Of a stretch of 64,000 nt of DNA, positions 36,559 through 43,524 are shown piece by piece. The stretch covers positions 1 through 64,000 of the forward strand of contig NZ_JAJNOQ010000002.1 in assembly GCF_021044775.1 (NCBI RefSeq). Reading direction: 5' to 3'. Source of the DNA: Paraeggerthella hominis (GTDB taxonomy: Bacteria; Actinomycetota; Coriobacteriia; Coriobacteriales; Eggerthellaceae). Within the stretch, counting starts at the first letter, position 1, and each line of letters opens with the position of its first letter. A program made the translations under genes and the position numbers. The notes under the pieces are model-generated. The model saw nothing but the letters and a program-made list of their open reading frames with translations, was not told the DNA's origin and did not search any database.

Positions 36559-36981
36559 CTACATATACTGCCCGGTCGTAGTTACGACCAGACGACCGTT
36601 CTGCACGCCCTTCGTGCCCAGAATAAGGTTCGCGATATCCTGCACCAAGCCTGTTTCACCGCGCACCACGATGACCTCCAGGCAATTGTGCGCATCCAGA
36701 TGGACGTGCATCGAGGAAACGATTTCCTGAAAATACTCGTGCTGGATGGCGTGCAGCTTCTCTTGCAAATCGCTTGCATGGTGATCGAACACGATGGTGA
36801 TCGTGCCCACCACCTCAACGCCGGGCGTGGAGCATTCGTCTTCCACCAGCGCATCCCGCACCAAGTCGCGCACGACTTCGCTGCGGTTCTTCGCCAGGCC
36901 GCGACGCGCTACCAGCTGGTCGAATCGAACAAGCAAATCCTCGGGCATTGCAACCGAGAACCGCATGAGATCATTGCCCAT
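36559..36981 (-). CDS. nikR: Nickel-responsive regulator NikR
   Basis: A 140-residue NikR with an N-terminal ribbon-helix-helix (MRFSVAMPEDLLVRFDQLV) and a C-terminal ACT-like nickel-binding domain. The high-affinity ligands are in place: one histidine in HHASDLQEKLHAIQHEY and the H-x-H and cysteine of HVHLDAHNCLEV. NikR usually represses nickel uptake; here it lies between hypE and a small protein gene, so it may control nickel enzyme maturation and itself. Confidence 0.94.
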   Translation of the reverse strand: MGNDLMRFSVAMPEDLLVRFDQLVARRGLAKNRSEVVRDLVRDALVEDECSTPGVEVVGTITIVFDHHASDLQEKLHAIQHEYFQEIVSSMHVHLDAHNCLEVIVVRGETGLVQDIANLILGTKGVQNGRLVVTTTGQYM

Positions 36982-36992
36982 GGATGCTCCGC

Positions 36993-37247
36993 TTACACCA
37001 GGCTGACGGTAACGCCGCCCGCCGACTCGGCGTCGTCCTCAAGGGCGTCCTTGGCCTCGTCGAGCAACGCGCGCACATCGTCGAGCAGCGCCTGCGCCGC
37101 ATGCAGCTTCTCGCTGACAGTAGCGTAGCCGGCATCGCCCGCCGTATGCCCAAGGGAGTGCGCCCAACGGCGCTCCAGCTTAATATGGTCGTCGATCTGG
37201 TCGATCATCTGCTCGAACTGACCCGTGTTGATACCGTTCGTGCACAT
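36993..37247 (-). CDS. Small helical protein upstream of nikR, unknown function
   Basis: I do not recognise this 84-residue protein. It is acidic, almost all helical, with a CTNG opening, histidines (DDHIKLERRWAHSLGHTAGD) and a C-terminal acidic helix. A perfect AAAGGAGG lies 7 bases before the ATG, so it is translated. It starts the unit small protein-nikR-hypE with only 11 bases before nikR. The histidine/acidic content and the context allow a guess at metal handling, but this is not shown. Confidence 0.7.
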   Translation of the reverse strand: MCTNGINTGQFEQMIDQIDDHIKLERRWAHSLGHTAGDAGYATVSEKLHAAQALLDDVRALLDEAKDALEDDAESAGGVTVSLV

Positions 37248-37363
37248 AGCGAGCCTCCTTTATCGTACGGCAACCGCCCCTTGCAGGAAGCGCGGCGCAA
37301 GCTGCCCGTTTCTTGCTATCATGATTGTTATACGGCGAACCAGAATGGACCGCAAGGGACAGT

Positions 37364-37849
37364 GTGAAAAAATCTGCAAACGGTAACATGTACGAGGTCG
37401 CATTGGATGAAGCGTGGGAGCTGTTCGGAGCCCACCTGAGCGGCGCGCGCTCGGGGCTCGTGTGCGTGCTGAGCACGCAACAGCTTGACGAGCGCAGTCG
37501 CAATGCGCTGAACAGCTCCGCCGCAGCCCTCGGGTACGGGCGCGATGCCTGCCTGTTCGCAACGTTAGCCCCCGAGGGAACGCCCCTTGACAGCCAAGCG
37601 CTGTTTTTGCTGATCGAAGGCGTGGACCCGCTCTGCCTTGTCGCAACCGACGAGGCCGCTCTTAAGGCGCTTTGCGAGACGTACCGATGCAAAGCCGTTC
37701 CGGGAAAAGCGAGCCGCGTTTTCGGACGCACCTGCGTGGCGTTCCGGTCGTTTTCCCGCATGCTCGACGACGGCCAAGAAAAACAAGTGGCCTGGGCCCT
37801 GCTCAAGAAGCTTCCCAAACGGGGCGACGCAAAAGGGCGGGACCGGTAA
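37364..37849 (+). CDS. Conserved-looking protein of unknown function
   Basis: A 161-residue soluble protein, not recognised. It reads well as protein (DEAWELFGAHLSGARSGLVC, a hydrophobic LFLLIEGVDPLCLVATDEAA strand-helix region and a basic C-terminus). I take GTG 37364 as start because AAGGGA is just upstream; an ATG at 37388 is the alternative. It is divergent from the nickel-regulator unit. Its stop codon lies within a long inverted repeat. Confidence 0.65.
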   Translation: MKKSANGNMYEVALDEAWELFGAHLSGARSGLVCVLSTQQLDERSRNALNSSAAALGYGRDACLFATLAPEGTPLDSQALFLLIEGVDPLCLVATDEAALKALCETYRCKAVPGKASRVFGRTCVAFRSFSRMLDDGQEKQVAWALLKKLPKRGDAKGRDR

Positions 37850-37917
37850 AGCCGAGCGAGGCGGAGGGGCTACGTCACCGACCTTGCCCCTCCGCCCTAT
37901 CTCGTCTTACCGGTCCC
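37839..37917. terminator. Long two-part inverted repeat between convergent genes
   Basis: Outer arms GGACCGGTAA/TTACCGGTCC and inner arms GGCGGAGGGGC/GCCCCTCCGCC surround a 15-base loop. The outer left arm contains the stop codon of the plus-strand gene. It separates convergent genes and should terminate both, though there is no T-run. Confidence 0.65.
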
Positions 37918-37981
37918 GCTTCCCATCGGGAGAGCCGGCCGAAGCCGGCCCTCCTTGCAACGCGAAACGCGTCCTCGAAAA

Positions 37982-39394
37982 TTAAGCCGTCACCACTTCC
38001 GCAGCAGCAGCAAGAAGATCGCGCACCTCGTCCACGGTTTCGGCTTCGGCGTAAATGCGCACGAGCGGCTCGGTGCCGGAGGGGCGCATCATCACCCATG
38101 CATCGCCTTCCAGGTAAAACTTCACGCCGTCGCGACGATCGACGTCGACGACCTTTTTCCCGCACACGTTTTCGGGTGCGTAGCTCGGCACGATGTTCGC
38201 GCGGAAATTCGCCATCTGCTCGTCGGTGATGGTAAGACCCTGGCGCTCGAACTCCAGCTTGCCCACCTTCTGGAACATGTCGTCCACCAGCTGGCCCAGG
38301 CTCATGCCGCGCTGCGCCATGGTTTCGCACAGCAGCAACGCCATGAGCAGGCCGTCGCGCTCCATGACGTGGCCGGGAATGCCGATGCCGCCGGACTCCT
38401 CGCCGCCCAGCATGACGTCGCCCTTCTCCATCTCGGCGTAAATCCACTTGAAGCCCACGGGCGTGCTGGTCAGCTCCAGGCCCAAGCGCTTGCACTGGCG
38501 AGCCAGCATGGCCGACGCCGTGATGGTGGACACAACGCGGCCGGAAAGGCCCTTGTCCTCGGCCAGATGCGACGTAATCAGCGTGATGATGCGGTGCGGG
38601 TTCACAAAATTGCCGTGCTCGTCCACCGCGCCGATACGATCGGCATCGCCGTCGTTGATAAAGCCGGCATCGTAGCCCAGTTCGGGAACCTTCGCCAAGC
38701 AGCGGTCAACCCAGGGCGGAATGGGCTCGGGGTGCAGCCCGTCGAACGTGGGATCCTCGGCATTGTTGATCTCGCACACCTCAACGCCCAGATCGCGCAG
38801 CAGATTCGCCAGGTACAGGCGACCCGCTCCGTACAGCGGGTCCACCACCACGCGCAAGTTGGCGCTGCGGATAGCCTCGACGTCAACGCGCTCTTTCAGC
38901 GTAGCCAGGTACGGCGTCATGAGATCCACCGTCTCATACGTTCCGCGAGCTTCAAGAGGCTCGTCGACGAACGCCGCCTCCACGCGATCGGTGAAGTCCT
39001 TGCCCGCCGCGCCGCCGTCGGCCATGCGCAACTTGACGCCCAGGTATTCAGCCGGGTTGTGACTGCTGGTGAGCATGATGCCGCCCACCGCGTCGGCGTC
39101 CTGCGCCACGGACCAGCACAGCGTGGGCGTGGGGCAGTAATCCTGCGTCAGCTTGACCGCAAAGCCCTGCGTCGCAGCAACCTCGGCCGCCAACTGCGCG
39201 TAGGCATGCGCATCCTGACGGCAATCATGACCGACGATCAACGTGCCCGGCGCGTCAGCCGGTCGGCCGGCCGCCACCGCGTCTTCCTTGAACATACGAG
39301 CGGCCGCGTCCACGACGCGCACCAGGTTATCGCTCGTGAAGTCTTCGCCGATGATAGCGCGCCATCCATCGGTGCCGAAGTGAATGTCTGCCAC
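37982..39394 (-). CDS. Phosphoglucomutase/phosphomannomutase family protein
   Basis: A 470-residue alpha-D-phosphohexomutase. The phospho-serine loop LTSSHNPAEY, the metal loop DGDADR, the sugar loop GGEESGG and the phosphate-binding RPSGTEP are all present. It interconverts hexose 1- and 6-phosphates for cell-wall and polysaccharide precursors. It starts at GTG 39394 with AAGGAAAGGAAG upstream. A TATAAT element lies 69 bases upstream. Confidence 0.93.
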   Translation of the reverse strand: MADIHFGTDGWRAIIGEDFTSDNLVRVVDAAARMFKEDAVAAGRPADAPGTLIVGHDCRQDAHAYAQLAAEVAATQGFAVKLTQDYCPTPTLCWSVAQDADAVGGIMLTSSHNPAEYLGVKLRMADGGAAGKDFTDRVEAAFVDEPLEARGTYETVDLMTPYLATLKERVDVEAIRSANLRVVVDPLYGAGRLYLANLLRDLGVEVCEINNAEDPTFDGLHPEPIPPWVDRCLAKVPELGYDAGFINDGDADRIGAVDEHGNFVNPHRIITLITSHLAEDKGLSGRVVSTITASAMLARQCKRLGLELTSTPVGFKWIYAEMEKGDVMLGGEESGGIGIPGHVMERDGLLMALLLCETMAQRGMSLGQLVDDMFQKVGKLEFERQGLTITDEQMANFRANIVPSYAPENVCGKKVVDVDRRDGVKFYLEGDAWVMMRPSGTEPLVRIYAEAETVDEVRDLLAAAAEVVTA

Positions 39395-39462
39395 GAAACT
39401 TCCTTTCCTTATGGGTGCCGAAGCGCAAAGCGCCCGGCCACGTGCAAGGCATACTGCTGTTC

Positions 39463-39468
39463 ATTATA
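39463..39468 (-). promoter_or_regulatory. Promoter -10 of the phosphohexomutase gene
   Basis: A consensus TATAAT on the minus strand 69 bases before the GTG start. The -35 is weak (TTGGTC with a 19-base spacer). Confidence 0.5.
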
Positions 39469-39590
39469 GACAAATCGGCATCGATCGGACCAAGCCAACG
39501 CAAAAGAGGCGGATGAGAAGGCGCTGCTGCTTCGAGGAACTGCTTCGCGGCGGCGGGATTTGGCCGGCCAGCCGCCCCGGCCCAAACGCA

Positions 39591-39666
39591 AGCGCAGACC
39601 GCGGGGGAGGCGGTCTGCGCTTGGACGAGTGAAACGAGGAAACCGGAGAAGTTGGTCGTTTCATCA
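39591..39666 (-). ncRNA. Candidate small RNA (promoter to hairpin)
   Basis: From the predicted start near 39666 to the end of the 12-bp hairpin at 39591 there is no start codon with a ribosome site. A short structured RNA is one reading; a leader of the distant phosphohexomutase gene is another. No T-run follows the hairpin. Confidence 0.25.
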
Positions 39667-39684
39667 CGTAGTACTTTAACGGCA

Positions 39685-39710
39685 ATATTATCCTTTGTCA
39701 AGGATAATAT
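39685..39710. promoter_or_regulatory. 26-bp palindrome over the -35 region
   Basis: ATATTATCCTT-TGTC-AAGGATAATAT, a perfect 11-bp inverted repeat that covers the -35 element of a minus-strand promoter. It is a strong operator candidate for a dimeric repressor. Confidence 0.6.
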
Positions 39711-39786
39711 GAAATAGAGGGAACATTGTCCGGAAACGCGCCTGGAAACAAACCTCGCTTGAACTGTCGACGTAATCTCCGAAGCC

Positions 39787-40065
39787 TCACGCCACGAGGA
39801 TGGGTCCGGCGAAGGAATCATCTGCTATCCTGTGATAATTGATGTCCGCATCGGCGATGGGCGCAGGCGGGATTTCGAAGGCCCACTTACGCTGCGCCGT
39901 AGCAGCGGTATTGTACGACTCGCCCTCCGGTACGCCGGCATTGGCGGCTTCCGCATCCTTGTCGGCTTTGCTCGCTGGCGAGCACGCCGCCAACGTAGCC
40001 GCGCCTACGGCTCCAACAGCCGTGACCGCCGCTCCCTTCAGAAAGTTCCTGCGATCGAGCTCCAT
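39787..40065 (-). pseudogene. Truncated Tat-exported flavoprotein (N-terminal remnant)
   Basis: Only 92 codons remain. The N-terminus is a Tat signal (MELDRRNFLKGAAVTAVGA) ending in a lipobox-like LAAC, followed by the segment WAFEIPPAPIADADI that precedes the FAD domain in the large Eggerthellaceae family of exported fumarate/urocanate-reductase-like flavoproteins. Those proteins have 500 or more residues. Here the frame ends right after the leader part and no FAD motif (GxGxxG) follows in any frame up to 39400. The ribosome site (GGGAGTGAC) is intact, so a short exported peptide might still be made. Confidence 0.8.
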
Positions 40066-40395
40066 GCTGTCACTCCCTTCCGTGCGAGAATCGCGCCTCC
40101 CTCCGGCGCTCCCCTTCCCCGCAACGCTTCACACCCTATCCCGACAGCGCAACGCTCTGCATCCCCCGTTGAGGGGGCACCTGGGAAAACGCGCGATTGG
40201 CCCTTTTTCGGGGGATAGTCGCAGCTGCAAGAAAACAAGCAAAACGGGAGCATTGGTTAGGAAAAACGAATCGAGTGTCGCCTTCCTCGCCGATACGAAG
40301 AGAAGCCCTCATTTCCTCGGCCGATGCAAAAGCGCCCGGTTGTTCCCATGTTGGTCTTTCCGCGAATGTCGACGCGGATACCATCTCGCATGCTT
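40066..40395. other. Intergenic region, no gene
   Basis: No convincing gene. A small CCCCC-N5-GGGGG hairpin lies at about 40158-40172. Short open frames on both strands lack ribosome sites and family resemblance. It separates the flavoprotein remnant from the toxin gene. Confidence 0.5.
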
Positions 40396-41253
40396 TTAGC
40401 CTCGGGGGCTGGCGCGGAGCACGGCGAGAGCTCTCTTCGCCGTCTCGCAACACTCCCGGAGGCATATTCCTTCAGCGTATGGGTTCTTCCTCACGTACTT
40501 CGCCCACTGCGCCAGCATGGCCGCGTCGCCGGCGACATCGTCGAGCACCTCGGCCCAGCGGACGATAGCAGCTTGGCTGCCCCTCTTCTCGCAAGTCGAC
40601 GCCAGGGCATCCCCCAATGTCTCCATGTCGACATCGTCGCCCTTGGCACCCAGTAGAACGTGGACGTCGTAGAAGTCGCGCGGGCGGGTGTTGGCGACGC
40701 CACGGGAGACCACGGTCTCGAGCTTCTCCGCGAGCACGGTCTCGATCGGATATGCCATCAGGCTGATCTCGCCCTCCCCGAACAGCAGCGGATAGCTGTA
40801 CTCCACTGCATCTGGCGTGATCCTGTCCCCGGTGGTAACGTCGACCGTCAGCGGAACGGACATGGGCGCGTAGTTTGCCCTGAGGTGCACGCGGACGCCC
40901 GGATAGTCGTCGGCCTCGCGAACGTCCTCGGTCCTGTCGAACTCGAACTCCCAGTCGTCGTCCGCCTGGACCGCCATGATCTCGCGGAATGCCCTCTCCG
41001 CGGACTCGTGGGTGAGGGCGAATCCCCTGACCGTCGTGTCCAGGTCCATGGTGGTCCTGGAGCTGACGCCGACAAGGGACGAGATGAGCACGCCGCCCTT
41101 GATGACGACGTTGTCCCTCCACGCCGATCTGGAAAGGCGTTCGAGCAGCCTTTCCAGGAGGTAGTTCTGCATAAGCGCCTGGGCGGGGATGCCCGCCTCC
41201 TTGGCCATGCTGTTCACGCGGGCCTTGAGCTGCATCGCGTTTTTCGTCCTCAC
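40396..41253 (-). CDS. AbiEii-type nucleotidyltransferase toxin
   Basis: A 285-residue member of the AbiEii/AbiGii (DUF1814) family. The nucleotidyltransferase signature is visible as VIKGGVLISSLVG and TMDLDTTVRG, with later LAEKLETVVSRG and RPRDFYDVHVLL segments. Related toxins transfer nucleotides to tRNA and block translation during phage infection. The start is GTG 41253, overlapping the antitoxin stop by four bases (GTGA). Confidence 0.88.
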   Translation of the reverse strand: MRTKNAMQLKARVNSMAKEAGIPAQALMQNYLLERLLERLSRSAWRDNVVIKGGVLISSLVGVSSRTTMDLDTTVRGFALTHESAERAFREIMAVQADDDWEFEFDRTEDVREADDYPGVRVHLRANYAPMSVPLTVDVTTGDRITPDAVEYSYPLLFGEGEISLMAYPIETVLAEKLETVVSRGVANTRPRDFYDVHVLLGAKGDDVDMETLGDALASTCEKRGSQAAIVRWAEVLDDVAGDAAMLAQWAKYVRKNPYAEGICLRECCETAKRALAVLRASPRG

Positions 41254-41831
41254 AGCAGCACCTCCAGGTACGTGCGGATCTTCCTTTCGACACCGAGCCT
41301 GCGGGCATACTCGACGAGCTTCGCAACGTCTCGTTCGGGGCTTCTCGCATAAGCCTGCATCGCCGGGGTGACAACTTGCGAGTCCACCGTGCCTTGGCCC
41401 CTGACCAGGTCGCAAAGCGTCCTCTCCAGGTCGTAGGCCCTGACAACGTTGCCGTGCTGGGTGGTGAGCTCCGTGAGTCCGAGTTCGAGCACCTCGTCGG
41501 CGCAGGTGCGGCAGACTATCCCCGCCTCCCTGGCAGGCGTGGCATTGTAGCCTCTTGGGAATGTCATGGTGAGGAAGAAGGGCGCACGGTCGGTCATGCC
41601 GTGCAGGAACAGTGCCGCGTCATCGGAGAAGACGCCGCGAGCGAACCGATACTGAGCGACGAGGTAGGGGTCCTCCCAGGTTTCCGGGAGTGCGTAGAGA
41701 CCGCGCTCGATCTGCACCAGCTCGCCCTTGCCAACGGCCTCGGCGAGTTTCCTCCTGGGGATACCGGCGGCCGTCGCCTGCGATGCGGACACGTAGCCGT
41801 TCTGGCCTTTCGCAATCTCGACTAAGATCAT
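41250..41831 (-). CDS. AbiEi-type antitoxin
   Basis: A 193-residue protein with an N-terminal winged helix (NGYVSASQATAAGIPRRKLAEAV) and the AbiEi body (LVQIERGLYALPETWEDPYLVAQYRF, LERTLCDLVRGQG). It forms a type IV toxin-antitoxin pair with the downstream nucleotidyltransferase and represses its own promoter in characterised systems. The ATG at 41831 has GAAAGAGGGTGG upstream. An inverted repeat flanks the promoter region. Confidence 0.87.
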   Translation of the reverse strand: MILVEIAKGQNGYVSASQATAAGIPRRKLAEAVGKGELVQIERGLYALPETWEDPYLVAQYRFARGVFSDDAALFLHGMTDRAPFFLTMTFPRGYNATPAREAGIVCRTCADEVLELGLTELTTQHGNVVRAYDLERTLCDLVRGQGTVDSQVVTPAMQAYARSPERDVAKLVEYARRLGVERKIRTYLEVLL

Positions 41832-41860
41832 GGCCACCCTCTTTCCAAAATGTACATCTA

Positions 41861-41904
41861 TGCTGAATATTATTGCATATTAAGCTTGATAGTACAATTC
41901 AGCA
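41861..41904. promoter_or_regulatory. Inverted repeat upstream of the abiE pair
   Basis: TGCTGAAT (41861-41868) and ATTCAGCA (41897-41904) are perfect 8-bp arms around an AT-rich stretch that should contain the promoter. AbiEi proteins are known to bind inverted repeats in their promoter, so this is a fitting operator. Confidence 0.55.
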
Positions 41905-42040
41905 CAACAGAACGATACCTCCTACGAAGAAGAACTCCGCAACATCCGGCGCCGTGGCGCAATGCCAACTCGTACCGCCTGCGGCAACGGAAATTTGCAA
42001 CCAATACAAAAGACAACGAACAGCAAAAAGGGGCCGCCCT

Positions 42041-42106
42041 ATGTTAGACGAAAGCATCAAGGCTCTCCGGAAGGCAAAGGGGCTTTCCCAGGAAGAGCTC
42101 GCCGCA
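42041..42106 (+). pseudogene. N-terminal fragment of an XRE-family regulator
   Basis: ATG 42041, with AAAAGGGG upstream, opens a typical XRE helix-turn-helix start (LDESIKALRKAKGLSQEEL) that breaks off after LAAQ, before the recognition helix. What follows is proline-rich and not helix-turn-helix-like. The frame runs on without stop into galE, so a read-through fusion is formally possible but not expected. Confidence 0.65.
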
Positions 42107-42289
42107 CAACCGACGCCGACAATTCCGCCGCCAGCACGGCAGCGGCACAACAAGGGCATGTTGCTTTGGCGGGTTCGAGGAAAAACACGCCCGCAAGCTG
42201 GTATTATGAACATGCGAGAAAGCAACGCCTCGCACGAAAGACGAACTGAACGGATGCGCACGCGCTCATCCACGGGAGAGGAGACAGCC

Positions 42290-43426
42290 ATGGCGAACAG
42301 GAACCTTGCCAAGAGCCACGAGGAAACTTGCGTGCTCGTCACGGGAGGCGCCGGGTTCATCGGTAGCCATACGTGCGTGGAGCTGCTGAATCAAGGATAC
42401 CGCGTGGTCATCGTCGACGACCTGAGCAATTCGAGCGCCGTCGCGGTCGACCGCGTTCGCAGCATCACCGGACTTGCCGCCGACGACGATCGCTTGGCAT
42501 TCTACGAAGCAAACATCCTGGACCGCAGCGCCTTAGCCGCCATCTTCGAGGAAAACGAGATAGACGCCATCATCCACTTTGCCGGATTCAAGGCCGTAGG
42601 CGAAAGCGTGCAAAAGCCGCTCGAATACTACTGGAACAACTTCGCGGGCACGCTGGCCCTGTGCGAGGTCGCGCGCGACCATGGCGTGAAGAACATCGTA
42701 TTCTCGTCGAGCGCCACCGTGTACGGCGAGCCGGAGTTCATTCCCATCACCGAAGATTGCCCGAAGCACGACGCGACCAACCCCTACGGCTGGACGAAAA
42801 GCATGCTCGAGCAGGTGCTGACCGACCTGTACGTAGGCGACAACGAATGGAACGTCGTGCTGCTTCGCTACTTCAACCCCATCGGTGCGCACGAGAGCGG
42901 CCTGATCGGCGAAGACCCGAAGGGCATCCCGAACAACCTGCTGCCGTACGTTGCGCAAGTTGCCGTCGGCAAGCTGGAATGCGTCGGCGTGTTCGGCGAC
43001 GACTACCCCACGTACGACGGCACGGGCGTGCGCGATTACATCCACGTAGTCGACCTGGCACGCGGGCACGTGGCAGCGCTCGATTGGATGGGCGGCAAAG
43101 TGGGCACCGGCAAGGCGAGCACCGCGGGAACGCTGGCCGGAACGCCGGCAGAGGACGGAACGCGCCGCGGCGTGGGCATCTTCAATCTGGGCACCGGCAC
43201 CGGGTCGAGCGTGCTCGACGTCGTGCACGCATTCGAGCGTGCGTGCGGCAAGAAGCTGCCGTACGAAATCAAGCCGCGCCGTGCAGGCGACGTAGCGGTG
43301 AACTACGCAGCTTGCGACAAGGCGCGCGAAGAGCTGGGATGGGTCGCGCAGTACGATCTGGACCGCATGTGCGCCGACAGCTGGCGTTGGCAGTCCACGA
43401 ATCCCGACGGTTACGCCACCGCATAG
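42290..43426 (+). CDS. galE: UDP-glucose 4-epimerase GalE
   Basis: A 378-residue extended short-chain dehydrogenase. The NAD site GGAGFIGSH is at the N-terminus; the catalytic SSSATVYG serine/threonine and YGWTK (Y-x3-K) are present; NNLLPYVAQVA and GTGVRDYIHVVDLA fit GalE. It makes UDP-galactose from UDP-glucose for wall and capsule glycans. The family is about 340 residues; an extra loop near residue 270 (GTGKASTAGTLAGTPAED) explains the difference. GAGAGGAG precedes ATG 42290. Confidence 0.94.
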   Translation: MANRNLAKSHEETCVLVTGGAGFIGSHTCVELLNQGYRVVIVDDLSNSSAVAVDRVRSITGLAADDDRLAFYEANILDRSALAAIFEENEIDAIIHFAGFKAVGESVQKPLEYYWNNFAGTLALCEVARDHGVKNIVFSSSATVYGEPEFIPITEDCPKHDATNPYGWTKSMLEQVLTDLYVGDNEWNVVLLRYFNPIGAHESGLIGEDPKGIPNNLLPYVAQVAVGKLECVGVFGDDYPTYDGTGVRDYIHVVDLARGHVAALDWMGGKVGTGKASTAGTLAGTPAEDGTRRGVGIFNLGTGTGSSVLDVVHAFERACGKKLPYEIKPRRAGDVAVNYAACDKAREELGWVAQYDLDRMCADSWRWQSTNPDGYATA

Positions 43427-43436
43427 CGCACCGCAG

Positions 43437-43470
43437 CAAAGAAGGGGCCTCGGCCCCTTCTTTTTCTTTT
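43437..43470. terminator. Terminator after galE
   Basis: GAAGGGGCC-TC-GGCCCCTTC followed by a T-rich tract on the plus strand, 14 bases after the galE stop. It also lies downstream of the minus-strand diguanylate cyclase gene. Confidence 0.88.
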
Positions 43471-43524
43471 GACATCGACGGAAGCAAGGCTTAACCCCTC
43501 CCGCCCTGCACCGCCCTCGCTCAT

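Larger units (their letters stand above)
39469..39786. other. Non-coding region with orphan promoter and hairpins
   Basis: No gene is seen. It holds a 12-bp perfect hairpin (AGCGCAGACCGC and complement, 39591-39621), and upstream of that a minus-strand promoter (TTGACA 39701-39696, 17 bases, TAAAGT 39678-39673) overlapped by an 11-bp palindrome (39685-39710). Together they could specify a transcript of about 75 bases. Confidence 0.5.

Noticed and set aside
39591..39621. A solo arm or fragment of repeat A
   Set aside because: The hairpin shares AGCGCAGACC with the arms of repeat A, but the match is only about 10 bases and the core is missing. I keep it as a simple hairpin.
41910..42289. GalE with a 139-residue N-terminal extension
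   Set aside because: The frame is open back to 41873, but the part contains an XRE fragment and proline-rich junk; ATG 42290 has an excellent ribosome site and the Rossmann motif follows at the expected distance.
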